Assembly (NCBI RefSeq): GCF_013394165.1
Contig: NZ_CP041330.1
Location: 930,001 to 994,000 of the forward strand
Direction: 5' to 3'
Origin: Pseudoalteromonas sp. Scap06
GTDB lineage: Bacteria; Pseudomonadota; Gammaproteobacteria; Enterobacterales; Alteromonadaceae
Length of the DNA stretch: 64,000 nucleotides
Under the pieces are notes generated by a model. It did not search any database and was not told where the DNA came from. It was given only the letters and a program-made list of their open reading frames with translations. Made by a program: the position numbers and the translations under genes. Shown in pieces: positions 54,066 to 62,940 of the stretch (positions within the stretch are counted from its first letter, which is position 1; each line of letters starts with the position of its first letter).

Positions 54066-54929
54066 ATGCAAAGAGTTATAGGTTTAATAGTAGTACTTGC
54101 AACAGTATTAGGTGGTTTTGCGTTTGCGGGCGGCAACATCGCCACTATGTGGCAGCCATACGAGTTTTTAATTATTTTTGGCGCAGGCTTAGGGGCGCTA
54201 ATTGTGGGTAATTCAAAATATGTACTGACAGAAATGTTATCGCAATTAAAGTATCAATTTATTAGTGGTAAAGGAACCGATACGTCTGAGCTTTACCATG
54301 ACTTACTACTGGTTATTTACTCTTTATTAGATTTAGCCAGAGTGAAAGGTATAAAGGGATTGGATGAGCATGTTGAAAACCCAGAAACTAGTTCTATTTT
54401 TCTTGCTTACCCAAAGGTGTATGAGTTCCCTCAGCTAGTAACTTTTATTTGCGATAACTTGCGTTTATTTAGTATGGGAAAAATCAACTCGCATGACTTT
54501 GATGCCATGTTAGAGCAAGAGATTTACACCATTGAAGAACAGCGTCTTAAGCCTTCTCATTCACTGGCTAATATAGCTGAAGCTATGCCTGGTTTTGGTA
54601 TTTTAGCAGCGGTTGGCGGCATTATTATTACTATGCAGCACCTTGATGGACCTTTAAGTGAAATTGGCTACCATGTAGCCGCGGCGTTGGTGGGTACTTT
54701 TATTGGTATTTTTGCTTGTTACTGTTTAATTGCACCGCTTGCCTCAGCGATGGAGCAGTATGTAAAAAAACAAGTGGCGATGTTTGAGTGTGTGCGTGCC
54801 ATGTTAGTGGCGCATGCTAAAGGGCATGTGCCTATTGTGGCGACTGACTCAGGCAGAAAATTAATTAATGAAGAAATTAAACCGACCTTTACCACCATGG
54901 AAGAGTGGATCACTAACAAGGCGGCTTAA
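54066..54929 (+). CDS. lafT: flagellar motor stator MotA (LafT)
   Basis: Stator ion-channel subunit (287 aa) with four membrane helices (~2-22, 33-52, 175-195 and 205-228). Cytoplasmic loop between helices 2 and 3 with rotor-interacting charges; family block NIAEAMPGFGILAAVGGII. AAGGA lies before the ATG. Two bases separate it from motB. Confidence 0.95.
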   Translation: MQRVIGLIVVLATVLGGFAFAGGNIATMWQPYEFLIIFGAGLGALIVGNSKYVLTEMLSQLKYQFISGKGTDTSELYHDLLLVIYSLLDLARVKGIKGLDEHVENPETSSIFLAYPKVYEFPQLVTFICDNLRLFSMGKINSHDFDAMLEQEIYTIEEQRLKPSHSLANIAEAMPGFGILAAVGGIIITMQHLDGPLSEIGYHVAAALVGTFIGIFACYCLIAPLASAMEQYVKKQVAMFECVRAMLVAHAKGHVPIVATDSGRKLINEEIKPTFTTMEEWITNKAA

Positions 54930-54931
54930 TA

Positions 54932-55927
54932 ATGGAAAACAAAAATCAAGAAATCATCATCAAACGCTCACGTCGAAGAGCAACCGAAAAGCCTCATGGT
55001 GGTGCTTGGAAGGTTGCCTTTGCCGATTTTACTTTGGCGATGATGGCGTTTTTTATGGTGATGTGGATTATGGCGATTACCAATGAATCAGAGCGTGAAG
55101 AAATAGCACACTACATGCGAACTCACTCAATTTTTGATGGTGGCCCCGCTATTTTTGACCCTCAAAATAGCCCATTCCCCGTTGATTTAGGGGGTTCTCC
55201 TTCAGTAATTAAACACCTAGAGTCTGGAATTACGCCTCCGGACTCTCCAAAACCTGGAATGAGTGAAGTATTACAAGTGCCCGATGGCACCGTTGAGCCT
55301 AAAGCTGGGCAAGGCGAGAAGTTAAACTCAGCGATTGATAGCCAATTTGAAGCTTCATCTGAGCTGAGCTTATTACTGGAAAGTATTGAGGAACTTAGTA
55401 AAGAAGAGTTACTAAAAAATAACTTACTAGTTGAAGAAGTGCCCCTGGGGCTAAGAGTGATCATTAGAGACGACAAGCATCATCAAATGTTTGAACGCTC
55501 AAAGTCGCAAATGACCCCATTTTTTGAAGATCTGTTTCTATACCTTGGCGGCTTAGTTAAAGACATTAACAACAAAATTATTATTTCTGGGCACAGCGAT
55601 GCCAGCTTATTTGTTGATGGCAGCTCTCGTAATTGGGACATTTCTGGCGATAGAGCGCAGCAAGCAAGAAAAGTAATGACTATGGGCGGAATGCCATCAA
55701 GTCAGGTGCTTCAAGTAAATGCGTTTTCATCAAATCGGCCAATTAATAAAGAAAATAAGAAAGCCAGCGAAAACAGACGTGTTGAACTGCTGATCTTAAC
55801 TAAAGATGCGCAGGATAAATTTAACCAATTATTTGATGATAGCAACATTAACAATCCGATAAAAAAAGCGGCTGGTGCGGCAACGGCTAACAAACCCGTG
55901 CTACGTCTTGAAGAGAATTATGAGTAA
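54932..55927 (+). CDS. lafU: flagellar motor stator MotB (LafU)
   Basis: Stator subunit (331 aa). A cytoplasmic basic N-terminus is followed by the single helix with the ion-binding Asp (KVAFADFTLAMMAFFMVMW, ~Asp32), a long linker and a C-terminal OmpA-like peptidoglycan-binding domain (ISGHSDASLFVDG, WDISGDRAQQAR, NRRVELLI). The helix resembles proton-driven MotB proteins. Its end overlaps the PilZ gene by eight bases. Confidence 0.95.
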   Translation: MENKNQEIIIKRSRRRATEKPHGGAWKVAFADFTLAMMAFFMVMWIMAITNESEREEIAHYMRTHSIFDGGPAIFDPQNSPFPVDLGGSPSVIKHLESGITPPDSPKPGMSEVLQVPDGTVEPKAGQGEKLNSAIDSQFEASSELSLLLESIEELSKEELLKNNLLVEEVPLGLRVIIRDDKHHQMFERSKSQMTPFFEDLFLYLGGLVKDINNKIIISGHSDASLFVDGSSRNWDISGDRAQQARKVMTMGGMPSSQVLQVNAFSSNRPINKENKKASENRRVELLILTKDAQDKFNQLFDDSNINNPIKKAAGAATANKPVLRLEENYE

Positions 55928-56324
55928 CCAACCAGACACTAAACGAAGTTACAAAAGATGGAACTTAAACCTCAAAGATAATTACGAGCCTGAGTCAGTT
56001 CAGCTTGGCGGAGTAGGCGTGCAGTTATTACGCCGTTGTTTTATTGATATTTCACTATGCCATGGTGTGGCAAAAGATATTAGCGTGGGCGGTGTGGGTT
56101 TATTAGTGCCTGCTGAAAAGACGATCCCCAATAAAATTATTGTGGTGTTTGATAAAACTAATCGATTGGCAGGCAAGGTGATGTATCGTCGTGCAGTGAG
56201 TGAAAAATTAATGTTTTTAGGGGTTGAGTGGATAAGCAAAAATGAGCGCTTACGCAGCGATATTGTTAATCGTTTACAGTTACAAGCCCAATTGAAAAAA
56301 GCCAAAAAGACGAGCATAAGCTGA
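55920..56324 (+). CDS. PilZ-domain protein coupled to the lateral motor genes
   Basis: 134-aa single PilZ domain. LLRRCFIDISL gives only a partial arginine motif, whereas KDISVGGVG matches D/NxSxxG. Downstream strands NRLAGKVMYRRAV and LMFLGVEWI fit the barrel. The start was chosen at the ATG overlapping the motB end, where GAAGAG lies upstream; an earlier in-frame start inside motB would add an unrelated N-terminus. Placed between the stator and switch genes, it could act like YcgR on motor function; c-di-GMP binding is a prediction. Confidence 0.85.
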   Translation: MSNQPDTKRSYKRWNLNLKDNYEPESVQLGGVGVQLLRRCFIDISLCHGVAKDISVGGVGLLVPAEKTIPNKIIVVFDKTNRLAGKVMYRRAVSEKLMFLGVEWISKNERLRSDIVNRLQLQAQLKKAKKTSIS

Positions 56325-56352
56325 ATATAAATGAATCAGGAAAAACAGTGGT

Positions 56353-57258
56353 ATGAGTAAAACGTTAAACGCTAAAACAAAGCTAATTAAAGCGAAAAAT
56401 TCTGAGCATATTACTCCATTTGCACTCACGCTTGAGCAAAGAGCATATGAACAAGCACAACAAAAAGCAGCGCACATAAACGTTAATATTCGTAAAACTT
56501 TGGAGTTAGAGCTAGCCCAATTGTTTAACGACAGCCGTTTTGATGTCGAAATTTCGCCTTGTTCGCATTCGGTTATTAACAGTTGGTTTAAAGAATCCCC
56601 AAGGATATTTCTTGCCTGTCCTTTATTTGCGCCTACTCAAGGTGAGGCCTATTTAGCGCTTGATTATCAAAGTGCATATAAAACAGCGGATTTATGCTTA
56701 GGTGGGCAATTTAATAATGTTAACAGCACAGAGCAAGTCTCTGACGAGGTGAATAACGAATTAAGCTCAACAGAAAGCCGTATTTGTGGTCGTTTACTAC
56801 AGCGCCAAGTGCAGGGCATTCAAGGCTTATTATTTAGAGAACGCTCAGCGTTATTAGGTGAGATACAAAAATCTCATACCTTACCTGAAGCATTACAATA
56901 CTTAGCCTTTAAAGTGCGGTTTATATTAGAAAACCAAGTAATAAGTTGGTTTTTATGGCTGCCAATTAGCTTTTTTTGCGCAGCTGATAGCGAGCAAGAT
57001 TTTGCAAATAGTAACACACTCAATACTGATATGTGGGCACAGTTTGCGGTGCAAGGTCAGATTGAAATGGCAAAGAAAAAAGTCACTTTAAAGCAATTAA
57101 AAGCTTGTGTGGCCGGCGGTGTATTACCCATTGAACTTAACGAAGCAGCGCTATTTAACCTAGGCCATAAACAAATATTTAAAGGCCAAGTCGTTGAGCA
57201 AGAGACTGGCTTAGCATTTCAAATTACACAATTATCAAATAATACAACGAGTAACTAA
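56353..57258 (+). CDS. fliM: flagellar motor switch protein FliM, lateral type
   Basis: C-ring component (301 aa, shorter than the usual ~330). FliM middle domain (RIFLACPLFAPTQGEAYLAL, ADLCLGGQFNN) and C-terminal SpoA domain (WAQFAVQGQIEMAKKKVTLK, LKACVAGGVLPIE, FKGQVVEQETGLAFQITQL). The N-terminal CheY-binding peptide of polar FliM proteins (LSQDEIDALL type) is not present: the protein starts with a basic, Lys-rich tail. Confidence 0.88.
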   Translation: MSKTLNAKTKLIKAKNSEHITPFALTLEQRAYEQAQQKAAHINVNIRKTLELELAQLFNDSRFDVEISPCSHSVINSWFKESPRIFLACPLFAPTQGEAYLALDYQSAYKTADLCLGGQFNNVNSTEQVSDEVNNELSSTESRICGRLLQRQVQGIQGLLFRERSALLGEIQKSHTLPEALQYLAFKVRFILENQVISWFLWLPISFFCAADSEQDFANSNTLNTDMWAQFAVQGQIEMAKKKVTLKQLKACVAGGVLPIELNEAALFNLGHKQIFKGQVVEQETGLAFQITQLSNNTTSN

Positions 57259-57261
57259 ATT

Positions 57262-57594
57262 ATGAACGAGAACCTTGATAGCGCCTTAGCGGGCTTAGAG
57301 CTTGATGCTTTTGATGGATTTGATGACAAATCTGCTGATAAAACTAATGAAGGGAATATGTCATTTTTTCAAGATGTTCCTTTACTCGTCACTCTTGAAG
57401 TAGCAAGTACTGAAATTACCTTAGGCGAGCTTAGTCAAGCCAAAGAAGGCGATGTGCTTAAGCTAGACAAAGTAGCTGGTGAAGCGCTTGATGTAAAAGT
57501 GAATGGGGTATTTTTTGCTAAAGCAGAAGTGGTAATGGTTGAAGGGCAGTATGGTTTGAAATTTGCTCAAACAGATACCGCAAAGGATCAGTAA
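57262..57594 (+). CDS. fliN: flagellar motor switch protein FliN, lateral type
   Basis: C-ring protein (110 aa). Acidic N-terminus (LDAFDGFDDKSADK), then a complete SpoA domain (DVPLLVTLEVASTEITLGEL, LDVKVNGVFFAKAEVVMVEG, YGLKF). Three bases after fliM. Confidence 0.93.
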   Translation: MNENLDSALAGLELDAFDGFDDKSADKTNEGNMSFFQDVPLLVTLEVASTEITLGELSQAKEGDVLKLDKVAGEALDVKVNGVFFAKAEVVMVEGQYGLKFAQTDTAKDQ

Positions 57595-57598
57595 ACAA

Positions 57599-58351
57599 AT
57601 GAATAAACGCGTAATTTTTAAAGTTAGCCTACTGTTAATCATGTTGTTTTTACCAAGCTGGCTAAATGCAGAAGAACTTACGCTGTTTTCTCTAAAAGAT
57701 ACGGCCGACGGACAAGACTACAGCGTTAAACTGCAAATACTCTTATTAATGACGGTATTGAGTTTATTGCCTGCGCTACTGATGGTTTTAACGTCGTTTA
57801 CCAGAATCATCATTGTATTGGCGATTTTGCGCCAAGCTATGGGGTTACAACAAAGCCCGCCGAATAAAATTTTAATTGGCATCTCACTGATGCTCACTAT
57901 GTTGATTATGCGACCAGTTTGGCAAGACATTTATCAAAACGCGTATACGCCTTTTCAGCAGCAAACCATAGGATTAGAGGAAGCTTTACTCACCGCAGAA
58001 AAGCCTTTGCGTGCTTTTATGCTCAGACAAACTCGCGAAAGTGAATTACGCCAAGTGTTATTAATAGCCAATGAGCCAACCACTCTCACCGCGCAAGAGA
58101 TTCCGTTTGAAGTGTTAATGCCTGCGTTTGTATTAAGTGAGCTCACAACGGCCTTTCAAATTGGCTTTATGTTATTTATTCCTTTTTTAATCATTGATTT
58201 AGTTGTTAGTAGTGTGCTGATGTCTATGGGTATGATGATGCTATCACCGCTGATCATCAGCTTACCGTTTAAGCTCATGGTATTTGTACTTGCCGATGGC
58301 TGGTCAATGATAGCAGGTACGCTGGCAGCAACATTTGGAATGTCACCATGA
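57599..58351 (+). CDS. fliP: flagellar export gate protein FliP, lateral type
   Basis: Core of the type III export gate (250 aa). Signal peptide 1-22 (WLNAEE), then the FliP signatures LTSFTRIIIVLAILRQAMG, QSPPNKILIG and the C-terminal FQIGFMLFIPFLIIDLVVSS. The ATG was chosen because an earlier in-frame start lies inside fliN. Overlaps fliQ by four bases. Confidence 0.95.
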   Translation: MNKRVIFKVSLLLIMLFLPSWLNAEELTLFSLKDTADGQDYSVKLQILLLMTVLSLLPALLMVLTSFTRIIIVLAILRQAMGLQQSPPNKILIGISLMLTMLIMRPVWQDIYQNAYTPFQQQTIGLEEALLTAEKPLRAFMLRQTRESELRQVLLIANEPTTLTAQEIPFEVLMPAFVLSELTTAFQIGFMLFIPFLIIDLVVSSVLMSMGMMMLSPLIISLPFKLMVFVLADGWSMIAGTLAATFGMSP

Positions 58352-58617
58352 CCCCAGAAATGTCGGTAGAGCTTATTTCAAGCGCAGTTTACACCATCAT
58401 AAAACTGATTTTAGTCTTAATTGTGCCGGGTTTAATACTTGGTATTGTGGTGGCTATTATTCAAGGTGCGACCTCTATTCAAGAGCAAACCCTAACGTTC
58501 TTACCGCGTATGTTATTAACCTTATTAATGGTGGTATTTGCGGGACATTGGATGCTACAAATTATGATTGATTGGTTTGATAAGCTCAAATTTATGTTAC
58601 CTGGGGTATTTGGTTGA
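58348..58617 (+). CDS. fliQ: flagellar export gate protein FliQ, lateral type
   Basis: 89 aa with two membrane helices (about 14-40 and 50-72). The conserved VELISSAVYTIIKLIL start and SIQEQTLTFLPRM turn between helices identify FliQ. Overlaps fliP (ATGA) and fliR (TTGA) by four bases each. Confidence 0.95.
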   Translation: MTPEMSVELISSAVYTIIKLILVLIVPGLILGIVVAIIQGATSIQEQTLTFLPRMLLTLLMVVFAGHWMLQIMIDWFDKLKFMLPGVFG

Positions 58618-59393
58618 GCTCATTACTCTCTTTAACGTCTACTGATTTAGTTAGCTGGATGGGCACGCTTTGGTGGCCATTTGTACGTTTTTCTGCACTT
58701 TTATGGTCTATGCCGGTATTTGACAATCCGGCGGTAACGCCACGCTCTCGTATTTTAGTGTCTATGATGTTGGCTTTTTTAGTTGCTCCGCAGTTACCAC
58801 TTGCACCTGCTATTGACTTGTTTTCTTTAGATGCCGCCATCTTAACCTTCGAACAAATTATTTTTGGGGTAATGATGGGGTTATCGCTGCGTATTTTGTT
58901 TGAAGTAATGGCAATGATAGGGCTGATCTTATCCATGCAGATGGGCTTATCAATGGCGCTTGTTATGGACCCCGGCAGTGGTAACCAAGTGGCATTATTG
59001 GGACAGTTATTTTGGATTATGTGTGCATTACTGTTTTTTGCCGCAGATGGTCACTTAATAACTTTGCAGGTTATGGTAGAGAGCTTTCATAGCTTTCCGA
59101 TTGGTCGCAGTATTTATGAGTTTGATATTCAGGCGATTATTATGTTGTTTGCGTGGATGTTTTCCTCTGCATTATTGCTGTCGCTACCAGGGATAGTCGC
59201 CATGTTATTGGTTAACTTAACTTTTGGTGTAGCAAGTAGGGCGGCGCCGTCATTAAATATTTTTGTATTGGGTTTCCCTATGTCGCTATTGATGGGGTTT
59301 TTCTGCGTATTTATGACCTTAGAGTACACAGGAAGTGCGTTTTCAAGGCTAACGTATCATGTGCTAACAACCTTTGCACAAGCGATGAGGTAG
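58614..59393 (+). CDS. fliR: flagellar export gate protein FliR, lateral type
   Basis: 259 aa with five or six membrane helices; SMPVFDNPAVTPRSRI, the LILSMQMGLSMALVMDPGSG block and the late SRAAPSLNIFVLGFPMSLLM are FliR family features. Starts with TTG overlapping the fliQ stop. Four bases before flhB. Confidence 0.94.
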   Translation: MSSLLSLTSTDLVSWMGTLWWPFVRFSALLWSMPVFDNPAVTPRSRILVSMMLAFLVAPQLPLAPAIDLFSLDAAILTFEQIIFGVMMGLSLRILFEVMAMIGLILSMQMGLSMALVMDPGSGNQVALLGQLFWIMCALLFFAADGHLITLQVMVESFHSFPIGRSIYEFDIQAIIMLFAWMFSSALLLSLPGIVAMLLVNLTFGVASRAAPSLNIFVLGFPMSLLMGFFCVFMTLEYTGSAFSRLTYHVLTTFAQAMR

Positions 59394-59397
59394 CGGT

Positions 59398-60528
59398 ATG
59401 TCTGAAAATAGCTCGCAAGAAAAAACAGAACAACCCACAGAGAAACGGCTAAAAAAAGCCAAAGAAGACGGCCAAGTCGCGCGCTCAAAAGAGCTCAATA
59501 CCGCTATTTTATTAATGGTTAGTATTGCTGGGTTATTGTGGTTTGCCAATTTATTTTACAGCTTATTTGTAAACTTAATGAACAGTACTATGGTGCTGGA
59601 TCACTCTATTATTAATAATAAAAAAATGATGCCCATCGCGTTGGGTGACGCCATTATGAATATGCTATCGACTCTCACGCCGTTTTTATTATTAAGCTTT
59701 TGCGCAATGTGGATCACTGGGTGTTTACCTGGTGGGTTTGTGTTTTCAAAAAAACTCGTGGCGCTAAAAATGAGCAAGCTCAACCCACTAACCGGGTTAG
59801 GCAAAATGTTTGGTAAACAGTCGTTAGTAGAGCTACTTAAATCAATACTAAAAATAACCTTACTGGCGATTTGCTTATATACCTTTTTAACTAAGCTGTG
59901 GATGCAGCTGATGGTATTACAAAACTTAGATATAAAAGTGGCGATAGGCCAAGGCATTGAGTTGTTATTTTTATCGTTAATGATCACGGTAACTTTACTA
60001 CTTTTTATTGCAGTTATTGATGTGCCTTTTCAGCAAAAACAGATTGCTGATAAAATAAAAATGACCCACCAAGAAGTAAAAGAAGAGCGTAAATCTTCAG
60101 ATGGTAGCCCTGAGATAAAAAATAAAATTCGGCAAATACAATATCAGCAATCGAATAGAAAAATTGAAGAGCGTGTTCCCACTGCTGATGTGATTGTCAC
60201 TAATCCTACTCATTATGCTGTGGCAATAAAGTACAGTGAAGAAGCGGCTAAAGCCCCTTATGTTGTCGCTAAAGGCGTAGATGAAATGGCGCTGAGAATA
60301 CGCGAAGTCGCCCGCATGAATAACAAAGAAATTATAGAGATCCCCGCATTAGCACGGGCTATTTACTTTTCGACTCGGGTCGACCAAGAAGTGCCCAACG
60401 GCTTATACAGTGCGGTTGCCTATGTACTGACCTATGTATTGCAATTAAAAGCATACAAGCAAGGGCGAGGACAAGCACCCGCCGCATTGCCTGAATTAAC
60501 AATCCCTAAAAACTTACAGAAACCTTAG
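59398..60528 (+). CDS. flhB: flagellar export switch protein FlhB, lateral type
   Basis: 376 aa. Four membrane helices in the N-terminal half, and a cytoplasmic domain with the autocleavage motif NPTH (TNPTHYAVAI, ~residue 267) that sets substrate specificity after FliK action. N-terminus EKTEQPTEKRLKKAKEDGQV is the standard FlhB start. Confidence 0.96.
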   Translation: MSENSSQEKTEQPTEKRLKKAKEDGQVARSKELNTAILLMVSIAGLLWFANLFYSLFVNLMNSTMVLDHSIINNKKMMPIALGDAIMNMLSTLTPFLLLSFCAMWITGCLPGGFVFSKKLVALKMSKLNPLTGLGKMFGKQSLVELLKSILKITLLAICLYTFLTKLWMQLMVLQNLDIKVAIGQGIELLFLSLMITVTLLLFIAVIDVPFQQKQIADKIKMTHQEVKEERKSSDGSPEIKNKIRQIQYQQSNRKIEERVPTADVIVTNPTHYAVAIKYSEEAAKAPYVVAKGVDEMALRIREVARMNNKEIIEIPALARAIYFSTRVDQEVPNGLYSAVAYVLTYVLQLKAYKQGRGQAPAALPELTIPKNLQKP

Positions 60529-60544
60529 ATGTTGGAGTTATAAT

Positions 60545-62620
60545 TTGAACTGGCGCAGTTTTACTCAACCTTATACCGCTATTCCTATTTTGCTGTTAGC
60601 TGTTTTGTCGATGGTTATTTTGCCATTACCAGGATGGTTATTAGATGCATTATTTACCTTCAACATTGTATTGTCGGTGATTGTATTGTTGGTCGCTGTG
60701 TCTACTAAAAAGCCACTCGATTTTTCTGTATTTCCGACTATTTTGTTAGTCGCTACCTTGATGCGTTTAACCCTAAATATTGCCTCAACACGTGTGGTGT
60801 TACTGCATGGCCATGAAGGCTCAGATGTGGCAGGTCGCGTTATTCAGGCCTTTGGTGAAGTGGTTATAGGCGGTAACTACGTCGTTGGTATTGTGGTGTT
60901 TGTTATTTTAATGGTGATTAACTTTGTGGTTATTACCAAAGGCGGTGAGCGTATTTCTGAGGTGGCTGCACGCTTTACTCTAGATGCCATGCCCGGTAAA
61001 CAAATGGCAATTGACGCCGATTTAAATGCCGGATTAATTGGCCCTGAGCAAGCAAAAGAGCGACGCAGTACTATAGCCCAAGAGGCCGATTTTTATGGCT
61101 CTATGGATGGCGCCTCTAAGTTTGTGCGCGGTGATGCCATTGCCGGTTTAATTATATTAGTGATCAACCTGTTGGGCGGTGTATCAATAGGTGCTTTCCA
61201 ACATGGTTTAAGTTTAGCCGAAGCGTTCCAACGTTTTGCGCTGTTAACTATAGGTGATGGCTTAGTTGCGCAAATTCCTTCGTTATTACTCGCGGTTGCT
61301 GCGGCAATTATTGTTACGCGTATGAACGATGAAGGCGATGTAAGTGAAGCAGTAGGTAAGCAGTTACTTGCCTCTCCGCGTGTTATTTTTACTGCTGCAT
61401 TAATTATGGTTACGCTTGGTATTGTGCCAGGTATGCCCACTGTCGCCTTTTTAGGGTTTGCCGCGCCATTATTTTATGTTGCTTGGCGATTACAACGCTC
61501 TCTCCCCGATAACTCTTTAATTGAAGCCGAACAAATGACCGACACCATTTTAAGTGAGCAACAGGCTAACTTAGAATGGGGAGATATTTCTCATGTTGAT
61601 AAGTTGTCGGTTGAGCTTGGCTTTCGTTTGGTTTATTTGGCCGATAAAGACAAAGGGGAAGAGCTGGTAAAAACCTTAAGAGGTGTGCGTAAAAATCTTT
61701 CTGAGCAACTTGGATTTTTATTACCGGAGATCAGAATAAAAGATAACCTAAAATTAAATCCACAAGAATACAAAGTAAACTTAGCCGGTGTGCCTGTTGC
61801 AAGTGCTAATGTAAACGCCAAAGAGTTACTCGCGTTAAATACCGGTGATGTATACGGCAGCTTAGATGGTGAATTAACCACTGATCCTGCTTATGGGCTT
61901 GAGGCCGTTTGGATAAAAGATGACAGCAAAACCCAAGCATTAAATATGGGTTACTCTGTGGTTGATTTAGGCACCATTATTGCTACTCATACCGGCAAAG
62001 TGATCAAAGAACATTTAGATGAGTTATTTAGTTATGAAGACGTACAAAAGCTAAATGAACGGCTAAAAGAAATCTCACCTAGCTTAGCCGAAACCTTCGA
62101 AAAAGCATTACCGACTAATTTACAGCTAAAAGTGATTCGTTTACTACTAAAAGAACACATAAGTATTAAAGACATAGTCACTATTGCCGGCACATTAATA
62201 GACAGCGTAGAGGTAACTAAAGATCCAATTTTGCTGGTTTCAGACGTACGCTGTGCACTGCAAAAAGTATTGGTAAAACAGGTGATGGGTAATCGTGATG
62301 AACTCAGTGCTTACAGCCTAGATGAAAAGCTAGAAAGCACTTTACAAAGCTCACTTGATCAAGCCATGCAGGCGGGCAAAGTAGTACTAGATAGTTTTGC
62401 GGTAGATCCTAATTTACTGGGGCAATTTCAACGCACCATGCCGATGATAGTCGAAGACATGAAATCAAGAGGTGTAACACCAACATTAATTGTGGTTCCA
62501 CAGCTAAGACCGCTGCTGGCACGTTATGCTAAAACTTTTACTAAAGGCAGCTTAGTCGTTCTTTCTTATAATGAAATTCCAGATACTATCCGCGTAGATA
62601 TACTCGGTTCGTTAGGATAA
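60545..62620 (+). CDS. flhA: flagellar export apparatus protein FlhA, lateral type
   Basis: 691 aa, the normal FlhA size. Eight N-terminal membrane helices; FHIPEP-family block LDFSVFPTILLVATLMRLTLN with RVVLLHG; the cytoplasmic loop RFTLDAMPGKQMAIDADLNA; the C-terminal nonameric ring domain with LRPLLARY. It starts with TTG, with GGAG nine bases upstream. Last gene before the riboswitch-controlled unit. Confidence 0.96.
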   Translation: MNWRSFTQPYTAIPILLLAVLSMVILPLPGWLLDALFTFNIVLSVIVLLVAVSTKKPLDFSVFPTILLVATLMRLTLNIASTRVVLLHGHEGSDVAGRVIQAFGEVVIGGNYVVGIVVFVILMVINFVVITKGGERISEVAARFTLDAMPGKQMAIDADLNAGLIGPEQAKERRSTIAQEADFYGSMDGASKFVRGDAIAGLIILVINLLGGVSIGAFQHGLSLAEAFQRFALLTIGDGLVAQIPSLLLAVAAAIIVTRMNDEGDVSEAVGKQLLASPRVIFTAALIMVTLGIVPGMPTVAFLGFAAPLFYVAWRLQRSLPDNSLIEAEQMTDTILSEQQANLEWGDISHVDKLSVELGFRLVYLADKDKGEELVKTLRGVRKNLSEQLGFLLPEIRIKDNLKLNPQEYKVNLAGVPVASANVNAKELLALNTGDVYGSLDGELTTDPAYGLEAVWIKDDSKTQALNMGYSVVDLGTIIATHTGKVIKEHLDELFSYEDVQKLNERLKEISPSLAETFEKALPTNLQLKVIRLLLKEHISIKDIVTIAGTLIDSVEVTKDPILLVSDVRCALQKVLVKQVMGNRDELSAYSLDEKLESTLQSSLDQAMQAGKVVLDSFAVDPNLLGQFQRTMPMIVEDMKSRGVTPTLIVVPQLRPLLARYAKTFTKGSLVVLSYNEIPDTIRVDILGSLG

Positions 62621-62756
62621 ATAGTTGTAAATGTAGTGTAAAATGAATTGACTATGAATTTTATAGAGTAATGTTTGCATTTAGTGATATTTAGCTATAG
62701 TCTACTGTTTTTATTGTACATAATTACTAGTTTTTATGTTGGTTTAAAATAATGCA
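62621..62756. other. spacer and promoter region before the riboswitch
   Basis: AT-rich. It probably contains the promoter of the riboswitch RNA; TTGCAT, 15 bp, TATAGT at 62676-62702 is a weak candidate. No LafK enhancer copy, sigma-54 site or GTCGCT motif was found here. No terminator for flhA is obvious. Confidence 0.35.
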
Positions 62757-62848
62757 TAAGTAAATTAAACGGCAAACTATGCGAAAGCATAGGACGCAAA
62801 GCTCCCAGTCTAAGGCAATCGCTACGATCGTGGGGTTACATTAACTTA
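62757..62848 (+). ncRNA. cyclic-di-GMP-I (GEMM-I) riboswitch
   Basis: All hallmark elements occur in order: GGCAAAC (62771); the P2 stem CTATGC / GCATAG closed by a GAAA tetraloop (62777-62792); GGACGCAAAGC (62792-62802); the tetraloop-receptor-like GTCTAAGG (62808-62815); and GGGGTTAC (62832-62839). Closing stem P1 is formed by TAAGT and TAA with TTAACTTA. It is followed by a 92-nt AT-rich leader to motY without a clear terminator hairpin, so control of translation is more likely than termination. Ligand binding is inferred from consensus. Confidence 0.93.
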
Positions 62849-62940
62849 GTGATATTCATTAATACTGTGTTTGTATTTGTTGTATTTCGCTATTGATTTA
62901 AAAAACTTAATTGTTCTATTTAACTTTATACGGAATATAC

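Noticed and set aside
62676..62702. Sigma-70-like promoter for the riboswitch transcript
   Set aside because: Spacing of 15 bp and a weak match; several equally poor candidates exist in this AT-rich spacer, so it was not listed as a separate feature.
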